Made by a program: the position numbers and the translations under genes. A stretch of DNA of 64,000 bases from UMGS1668 sp035447605 (lineage in GTDB: Bacteria > Bacillota > Clostridia > Oscillospirales > Ruminococcaceae): NCBI GenBank assembly GCA_035447605.1, contig DAOTHJ010000005.1, positions 1 through 64,000 of the forward strand. Reading direction: 5' to 3'. The notes under the pieces are model-generated. The model had not been told where the DNA came from. It did no database searches and saw only the letters and a list, made by a program, of their open reading frames with translations. Each line of letters opens with the position of its first letter. The stretch's first letter is position 1. Shown here one piece after another: positions 58,859 to 64,000 of the stretch.

Positions 58859-60658
58859 TTAATTTCTTACAACAATTACGCGGGAGGAGCCTTCCTCTCC
58901 GGAACCGTCCTCTTCCGACCCTCCGTTGGCCCTCTCGTTGGCGCCGTAATAGAGGTAGACGCGTACGGTGGTGCCGCCGACGACAACGCTGCTTCCCTCC
59001 GTCAGTTCCACGCGGTTCTCGTCCGTCTGAGAATAGATCACGCCGTATTCGTGTTCCAGACTGTAATTCGGAACCAGCTGGTAGGTGATGTTCTTCTCCT
59101 TCAGCGTCTTTTCCGCGTCCTCAACCGTCTGTCCGACAAAATTCGGCATCTCGGTGGTCTCCGGGCCTTTGCTCACTTTCAGCGTGACGGTCATACCCGG
59201 CTGGACGCTTGCCTTCGCGTTGACGGACTGGTCGAAGATCATGCCGGACGGATATTCGGCGTTGTATTCCTCCTCAAAAGTGAGGCTGAAATCTTCATAA
59301 ATGGTGTTGCCCTCGACGTCCTTGCGCATCCTGCCGATAAAGTTCGGCATCGTCACAGTCTCTTCCCCGCTCACTTCCGTCTCGGAGACCAGCGGGTTGT
59401 GGGAGGAGGATTCCTCCCTGCCAAGGGTGTTTTCATATTCCTTGAGGATCAGTGTGACCACGACGATCAGCACCGACAGGAAAACGATGCCGGTAATCAG
59501 TCCCCAGCGCGCGCCCGCGTGGTCGTGAGTGCGGACTTTTTTCGGCGCGGCCTGCGGGCGGGCCGGCGGATTTTGGGCCGGAGCGGCTTTTTTATGTTCC
59601 GGAATCCTCTCGGGGAAGAGGCCCGTATCCTCCTCCAGACCGATGGAGACGCCCTTTTCATCCTTTTTTGGATGCGTCTCATAGATCGCGGTGTTGGAAT
59701 CCGGGGATTCCAGCAGCTCGGCGGTAAACTGATCCACGCTCTGCGTGCGGAAGTCGACCTGCGTCTGCATGGCGTGATGAATGGCCTTTGCCACGTTGGT
59801 CGGAATATATGGATTGAGCTCCTCCGGCGGGCAGAGGCGGTCGATCTCCATGCGGGAGCGGGCATCGGTCGGCAGGGTGCCAGTCAGGGATTTATACAAG
59901 ACGGCCGCAACCGAGTAGACATCGGTCCAGGGGCCCTGCCAGGCCTTCTGGGAGTACTGCTCCGGGGCGGCGTATCCGGCGGAGAGGTCGGAATCCAATT
60001 CCGTCCCCTCGGTGCGGACGGCGCCGATGCCGAATCCGCAGAGCAAAAGCTGGCCCCGCGCGTTTACGCGGATGCTTTTTGGATTGATGCCGCGGTGAAG
60101 AACGCCGGCGGCATGCAGATTGGAGATGCTCGTAAAGAGCGGCATGAACAGCTTTTTGACCTGCGCCCAAGTAAATTCGCCGCCGTTGTGGAGAAGATAA
60201 TCTCCATAGGAAATCGTTTTTACGTATTTGTAGACGGCATAGGCGGTGTTGCGCTCGGTAAAGACGTTGAGCACCGGCAGAATCGCCTGACAGTGGCGCA
60301 GATTTTGCAGCGCGACGCACAGATCCCGGTAATCGGAGAGCAGCGTCTTATACTGCGGCTCCAGCCCCGGCAGCGGCAGAATGATGCCTGTGAGTTCGTT
60401 GCGGCCGGCGATCTTCTGCGGCATGAATTCCCGTACAAATACCCGTTCTTCTTTTTCTTTGTCGAATCCGATATAGGTAATGCCCTCGCCGTTCATCTCC
60501 AGCATCCGTCCGACCAGATAGCGTCCGCCGACGGTGGTTCCCGGAGTCAGGCACGCCGGATCAACGGGTACCTCCGCGTCATAACCGCAGCGGCATTTCC
60601 CGTTTTCGTCCAGTTTGGACATGCACCCCATGCAAAGGTTCAGTTCCTCAGTCTCCAT
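58859..60658 (-). CDS. PASTA-domain pseudokinase with N-terminal zinc ribbon
   Basis: A 599-residue membrane protein with the layout of a PrkC-type Ser/Thr kinase. Residues 9-24 form a zinc ribbon (CMGC ... CRCG), about 46-320 a kinase-like domain, about 385-405 one membrane helix, and about 430-570 two PASTA domains. The kinase fold is recognisable (APEQY at 230-234, TDVYSVAAVLYKSLTG), but all catalytic residues are replaced: VAIK lysine is Arg76 (VFVREF), HRD is HRG (188-190), the catalytic-loop Asn is Ser, and DFG is GFG (208-210). It should not phosphorylate. It may sense wall fragments and pass on a signal by binding. Confidence 0.88.
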   Translation of the reverse strand: METEELNLCMGCMSKLDENGKCRCGYDAEVPVDPACLTPGTTVGGRYLVGRMLEMNGEGITYIGFDKEKEERVFVREFMPQKIAGRNELTGIILPLPGLEPQYKTLLSDYRDLCVALQNLRHCQAILPVLNVFTERNTAYAVYKYVKTISYGDYLLHNGGEFTWAQVKKLFMPLFTSISNLHAAGVLHRGINPKSIRVNARGQLLLCGFGIGAVRTEGTELDSDLSAGYAAPEQYSQKAWQGPWTDVYSVAAVLYKSLTGTLPTDARSRMEIDRLCPPEELNPYIPTNVAKAIHHAMQTQVDFRTQSVDQFTAELLESPDSNTAIYETHPKKDEKGVSIGLEEDTGLFPERIPEHKKAAPAQNPPARPQAAPKKVRTHDHAGARWGLITGIVFLSVLIVVVTLILKEYENTLGREESSSHNPLVSETEVSGEETVTMPNFIGRMRKDVEGNTIYEDFSLTFEEEYNAEYPSGMIFDQSVNAKASVQPGMTVTLKVSKGPETTEMPNFVGQTVEDAEKTLKEKNITYQLVPNYSLEHEYGVIYSQTDENRVELTEGSSVVVGGTTVRVYLYYGANERANGGSEEDGSGEEGSSRVIVVRN

Positions 60659-60673
60659 AGATTACTCCCCTGC

Positions 60674-62338
60674 TCAGATCCCCTCCTGTTCCTTTTTCTG
60701 CAGGTTCAGATAATCCACAGCCCATTCTCTGAGCCGGAACTTCTGGATCTTGCCGCTTGCAGTCATCGGGAAGGAATCCATAAATACCACATAGCTCGGC
60801 ACCTTATGCCGCGCCAGTTTTTCGGACATATAGTCTTTGATCTCCTGCTCGGTCAGATCGGTGCCCGCTTTTTTGATGACGCAGGCCATGACCTCCTCGC
60901 CGTAGCGCTGGCTGGGTACGCCGATCACCTGGACATCCGAGACCGCAGGATGCAGATACAGGAACTCCTCGAGTTCCTTCGGGTAGATATTTTCGCCTCC
61001 GCGAATGATCATATCTTTAATTCTGCCCGTTATTCTATAATAACCTATTTCGTCCACGGTTGCAAGATCCCCGGAATGAAGCCAGCCGTCTTTGTCGATG
61101 GCTTGTTTTGTCGCTTCCTCCATTTTATAGTAACCCCTCATCGTATTGTAGCCGCGGGAGCAGAATTCGCCGGTTTCGCCCGGGCCAAGTTCTCTTCCGG
61201 TCTCCGGATCGATGATCTTTGTCTCGACAAAAGGCATATGTTTTCCGACCGTCGCCACACGCAGCTCGAGCGCGTCCTCCGTCGTCGTCATCGTCGTGGC
61301 GGGGGAAGCCTCCGTCAGGCCGTACGTAATCGTGATATCCCGCATGCCCATCTCGCTGACGACCTGCCGCATGACCTGGATCGGGCAGGGTGAGCCGGCC
61401 ATGATCCCGGTGCGCAGATGGGAAAAATCAAATTCTTTAAACTGCGGGTGCTGCAGCATGCCGATATACATGGTCGGCACGCCGTGGAAGGCCGTGCATT
61501 TTTCGTCGGAGATGGCCTTCATAACCTTGAGCGGCGAGTAGACGTCCACCGGCACGACCGACGTGGCATGTGTCAGGCAGGCCATCATCGCGAGCACGAG
61601 GCCAAAACAATGGAAAAACGGCACCACCACGCAGAGCTTGTCGTTTTCGGTGAATTTCATGCAGTCGCCGATGGCCATGCCGTTGTTGACGATGTTGTAA
61701 TGTGTCAGCATGACGCCTTTAGGGAATCCGGTGGTGCCGCTTGTATACTGCATGTTGGCGACATCCTGCGGATCGATGGAATCGGTAAGCGTCCGGAATT
61801 CTTCCTCGGGAACGGCATCCGCCATTTTATAAAGCTCGTTCCAATGGAACATGCCGGCGGGCGTTTCGCCGTCCCCGGCATAAATCACGTTCTTCAGGAA
61901 CGGAAGCATGGGGTTCTTATATTCACCGGGTGCGGAATCCTTGAGCGTCGGGCAGAGTTCATTGATAATGTCAATGTAGCTCGTGCTCTTAAAGCCGTCG
62001 ATCAGCACCAGCGCCTTGGAATCGGACTGCCGGAGCAGATATTCAAGTTCGAATACTTTATATGCCGTGTTGACGGTGACGAGAACCGCGCCGATTTTGG
62101 CGCTTGCAAACAGCGTCATCAGCCATGCCGGAACGTTGGTCGCCCAGATGGCGATATGGTCGCCCTTGCCGAGGCCCATCGCCATAAATCCGCGGGCGAT
62201 GCGGTCCGTTTCCTCATCGAATTCCTTCCATGTCCTACAATAATCCCGATCGGTGTATTTGATCATTTCCTGATCCGGGAATCGTTTTGCGTCCTCCGAG
62301 AGAAGCTTTCCGACCGTGATGGAAATAAGCTCGTTCAT
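60674..62338 (-). CDS. AMP-binding acyl-CoA synthetase under T-box control
   Basis: A 554-residue ANL-superfamily ligase that activates a carboxylic acid as acyl-AMP and then acyl-CoA. The P-loop is YTSGTTGFPKGVMLTH, later motifs are TYGLTEASPAT, GWLHSGDLATVDEIGYY, GRIKDMIIRGGENIYPKELEE and the catalytic lysine in ASGKIQKFRLREW. It resembles medium/long-chain synthetases (FadD/AcsA-like). The start is the ATG at 62338 after TTGGAGG; the frame up to 62500 runs through the T-box. Regulation by a T-box is unusual for this family and suggests a link to an amino acid, possibly leucine-derived acids. Confidence 0.92.
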   Translation of the reverse strand: MNELISITVGKLLSEDAKRFPDQEMIKYTDRDYCRTWKEFDEETDRIARGFMAMGLGKGDHIAIWATNVPAWLMTLFASAKIGAVLVTVNTAYKVFELEYLLRQSDSKALVLIDGFKSTSYIDIINELCPTLKDSAPGEYKNPMLPFLKNVIYAGDGETPAGMFHWNELYKMADAVPEEEFRTLTDSIDPQDVANMQYTSGTTGFPKGVMLTHYNIVNNGMAIGDCMKFTENDKLCVVVPFFHCFGLVLAMMACLTHATSVVPVDVYSPLKVMKAISDEKCTAFHGVPTMYIGMLQHPQFKEFDFSHLRTGIMAGSPCPIQVMRQVVSEMGMRDITITYGLTEASPATTMTTTEDALELRVATVGKHMPFVETKIIDPETGRELGPGETGEFCSRGYNTMRGYYKMEEATKQAIDKDGWLHSGDLATVDEIGYYRITGRIKDMIIRGGENIYPKELEEFLYLHPAVSDVQVIGVPSQRYGEEVMACVIKKAGTDLTEQEIKDYMSEKLARHKVPSYVVFMDSFPMTASGKIQKFRLREWAVDYLNLQKKEQEGI

Positions 62339-62394
62339 TGTCTGCCTCCAAATCGCTGAATTTTTTGTTCGGCGGTCTGTGTATCGCCCGTTTT

Positions 62395-62686
62395 TGGGCA
62401 ATAAAAAAACCGCCTTCCGAAACAACTCGAAAGACGGATCTTCCCATATCCGCGGTACCACTTTCGTTGACGCAAAAAAGCGCCCCCTCTGCCGCGACAC
62501 GATGGCCGCGCTCTCCGTATATCGGCGGAGAATGTCCGTCCTGACTTAATTTCCCGAAGGATTTCGGCCGGCCGCTCAAGGGTGAGTTCACTGATCCGGC
62601 CCTGCCACCTTTCAGCATACGGCGGCTCTCTGGGAGGGCAAAGGAACGGCTACTGGTCCCTGTCAAAGCGTTGAAAATATGAAATT
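62395..62686 (-). ncRNA. T-box leader, specifier reads as CUC (Leu)
   Basis: A full T-box leader. The T-box core AGTGGTACCGCGG lies at 62450-62463, and a terminator (CCGTCTTTCGA with TCGGAAGGCGG, then TTTTTTTATT) at 62400-62437 overlaps the antiterminator. Stem I starts near GACAGGGACCAGUAG with the AGUA of the loop-E motif (62651-62654) and returns at GUGAACUCACCCUUGAGC. By alignment with the Geobacillus glyQ leader as I recall it (GAAA-GGC-AUUC-UUGAGC), the specifier is CUC at 62584-62586, i.e. leucine. Uncharged tRNA-Leu should allow read-through into the acyl-CoA synthetase gene. Confidence 0.88.
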
Positions 62687-62692
62687 GCAACT

Positions 62693-62721
62693 ATTTTATC
62701 AGCTCCGGTAGCGTTTGTCAA
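62693..62721 (-). promoter_or_regulatory. Promoter of the T-box transcript
   Basis: A perfect TTGACA (62716-62721) and TAAAAT (62693-62698) separated by 17 bases on the minus strand. Confidence 0.8.
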
Positions 62722-62888
62722 TAAAAAAATGCAGATTTTGAAAATTGATTTTTTCTTCCGGCATTTCCGGAAAATCAAGGACAAAATGCGCCCGGAAGCG
62801 ACGGATTCAGCAGTTTGCGAGCAAATGCCCGCCGGCCTACAAGGCAGGCAAGGCAAACTCGCAGCCTTTCGAGCTATAATTATCGCCC

Positions 62889-62943
62889 GAAAGGCGAAAC
62901 CCCGCCCGGAACAATACGTCCGAACGGGGTTTCGCCCTTTGGG
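62889..62943 (-). terminator. Hairpin/terminator after the P-type ATPase-like gene
   Basis: AGGGCGAAACCCCG and CGGGGTTTCGCCTTT arms enclose about 20 bases. The T-run is weak, but the long stem and position fit termination. Confidence 0.6.
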
Positions 62944-62974
62944 AAGGAGAAAAGATTAAGAGGATGTATGCAAG

Positions 62975-64000
62975 TTAGATGGCTTTCCTGAGACCGGTAA
63001 CGAGCATGATAATCACCAGCCAGGCAAGCTGGTAGCCGGCGATCCAATGGACGCCCAGACTGTCGATGTGACCGGTAAACAGGAAGAAGACGACGAGCAC
63101 GAAGCCGAGCACGATGCCGATGATCTCGAGCAGGGCGGCTAAGAAAGAGGTCGCCCGGATGGAGCCGCAGGAGGCCAGCAGATCGGAGAGCGCGCGGAGG
63201 CTGCCGTCATAGACCGCGGCGGCTGGGGCATTCTCTCTCTCTTTGGTCAGCTCGGAGCATTTCGCCTGATATTTGGAGGAGAGCAGCTGGATCTGATCGG
63301 CCGGGTAGCCGTACAGCGCGGTGATCTTCCCGATCGTGACGTTCGGGTCGCTGCAGTTGACGACAAGGCGGATTCCGCGTTTCGCAAGCAGGCTAAGCGA
63401 CCTTGCGACCTCCGGATCGGCGCGGTAGCTCAGGACGAACATGGCGGTCAGTTCTCCGCTGTTGGAGAGATACAGGATGTCCCTTCCGCCGCCGACATAT
63501 TTTTCTTCATAATCATGGGAGGGAATATCGACGCCGTGATTGAGCATCAGCTCCCGGTTGCCGATCAGCACGCGCTTGGAATTCACCCATGCGGAGAGGC
63601 CCATTCCGTCCTCATAGACGATGCTGTCCACCGGTTTGAGCAGGTTGCGGTCTCCCTGTACGACATTGATGAAGATGCCGGAGAGCGTGCTCCGGGTTGA
63701 GCAGATCACCGAAGCCGCGTCGAGGATGGCCTCGTCGATGCGCCCCTGTGCGAAGGTCTTGATCCCGTGCAGAACGATGCTGCCGTTCGGGAAAAGCTCG
63801 TCGATATCCAAGAGAACCGAATCCGCCTCGGCAAAGGTCTCCGCCGTATAGCCGCCTGCGATCATCGTGCCCTGCTTGTTGAGCTCCCGGCAGGTGCGCA
63901 TCACTGGCATCGTGCCGGCAATCATCGCGGAGAGCGGGCTTGCGATGCAGAGAATCGCCGCGAAACCGTTGATTGAAGTCTGGATGTTTCCGGTAAAGAA
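62975..64000 (-). CDS. Degenerate P-type ATPase-like membrane protein (5' end beyond the window)
   Basis: The last 341 residues of a gene that continues past 64000; no start is visible. The order of parts follows a P-type ATPase: an M4-like helix with a proline (CIASPLSAMIAGTMPV), then a segment where DKTGT should be but reads VLLDIDELFPNG, an N-domain-like region (WVNSKRVLIGNRELMLNHG), a P-domain-like region in which TGDN is replaced by NCSDPN, and two closing membrane helices. The phosphorylation motif is gone and the GDGxND motif is reduced to VYDGS, so it should not pump by the usual cycle. The assignment is from overall layout. Confidence 0.7.
   Translation of the reverse strand, partial: FFTGNIQTSINGFAAILCIASPLSAMIAGTMPVMRTCRELNKQGTMIAGGYTAETFAEADSVLLDIDELFPNGSIVLHGIKTFAQGRIDEAILDAASVICSTRSTLSGIFINVVQGDRNLLKPVDSIVYEDGMGLSAWVNSKRVLIGNRELMLNHGVDIPSHDYEEKYVGGGRDILYLSNSGELTAMFVLSYRADPEVARSLSLLAKRGIRLVVNCSDPNVTIGKITALYGYPADQIQLLSSKYQAKCSELTKERENAPAAAVYDGSLRALSDLLASCGSIRATSFLAALLEIIGIVLGFVLVVFFLFTGHIDSLGVHWIAGYQLAWLVIIMLVTGLRKAI

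Noticed and set aside
59051..61393. 780-residue open frame antisense to the pseudokinase and acyl-CoA synthetase genes
   Set aside because: Long antisense frames are common in this GC-rich DNA; it spans two well-supported genes and the gap between them and shows no domain.
62235..62690. 151-residue frame and upstream extension of the acyl-CoA synthetase
   Set aside because: Both lie in the T-box leader; the synthetase start at 62338 has a proper ribosome binding site.
1..64000. CRISPR arrays, insertion sequences, prophage genes and replication origins
   Set aside because: I looked for regularly spaced repeats, transposase or integrase motifs and DnaA-box clusters and saw none. The only direct repeats are the pair at 34749/34876, the tRNA-derived pair at 2918/5979 and short coding repeats.

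Overview
The window is a chromosomal segment of a GC-rich Clostridia-type Firmicute, probably in or near the Oscillospiraceae. Supporting this are consensus sigma-A promoters with 17-bp spacers, strong AGGAGG ribosome binding sites, intrinsic terminators after most operons, a T-box leader, a NiCo riboswitch, CdaA/CdaR, ThyX instead of ThyA, a PASTA-domain kinase homologue, and an ntp-type V-ATPase operon. No phage genes, insertion sequences, CRISPR arrays or rRNA genes were found.

Layout. 0-2.6 kb: a coiled-coil hypothetical protein and a LuxR-type regulator. 2.8-6.05 kb: tRNA-Ser(GGA), then arsR-arsD-arsA, closed on the right by a decayed copy of the 3' part of the tRNA and its terminator, so the arsenic genes look like a small island inserted at the tRNA; no efflux pump gene is present. 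6.3-10.5 kb: an HtrA-like lipoprotein protease and a P-type ATPase whose leader is a NiCo (czcD) riboswitch. 10.7-24.5 kb: a zinc-ribbon/TPM pair, a U32 peptidase, an FAD-dependent protein, cdaA-cdaR, a cysteine desulfurase/DUF3343 pair, mltG, an unannotated 53-aa cysteine-rich protein, a DJ-1 protein, thyX and a lipoprotein. 24.9-30.8 kb: livJHMGF, a branched-chain amino acid importer, followed by azlCD, a branched-chain amino acid exporter. 31.1-34.7 kb: MnmM-like methyltransferase, CBS protein and a two-component system. 34.7-43.0 kb: a pair of intergenic repeats, valS, three related GNAT acetyltransferases and two PpiC-type foldases. 43.2-52.5 kb: the complete V-ATPase operon ntpFIKECGABD, apparently headed by a class II aldolase gene. 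52.7-57.8 kb: a radical SAM protein, then ACT protein-hom-thrB-lysC for threonine and lysine precursor synthesis. 58.0-64.0 kb, all on the minus strand: a sugar isomerase-like protein, a PASTA protein whose kinase domain has lost its catalytic residues, an acyl-CoA synthetase behind a T-box that reads as leucine-specific, and the 3' part of a P-type ATPase-like gene that lacks the DKTGT phosphorylation motif.

How it fits together. Two RNA sensors control metal export (NiCo riboswitch to ATPase) and an acyl-CoA synthetase (leucine T-box). The leucine T-box and the liv/azl genes in the same 35 kb suggest that branched-chain amino acid status matters to this organism. The V-ATPase proteolipid keeps the Na+-binding residue set, which suggests Na+ pumping. 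The most unusual items are the two adjacent-region pseudoenzymes (59-64 kb), the T-box on an acyl-CoA synthetase, the NiCo riboswitch on a Ca2+-type ATPase, and the tRNA-flanked arsenic module without a pump.
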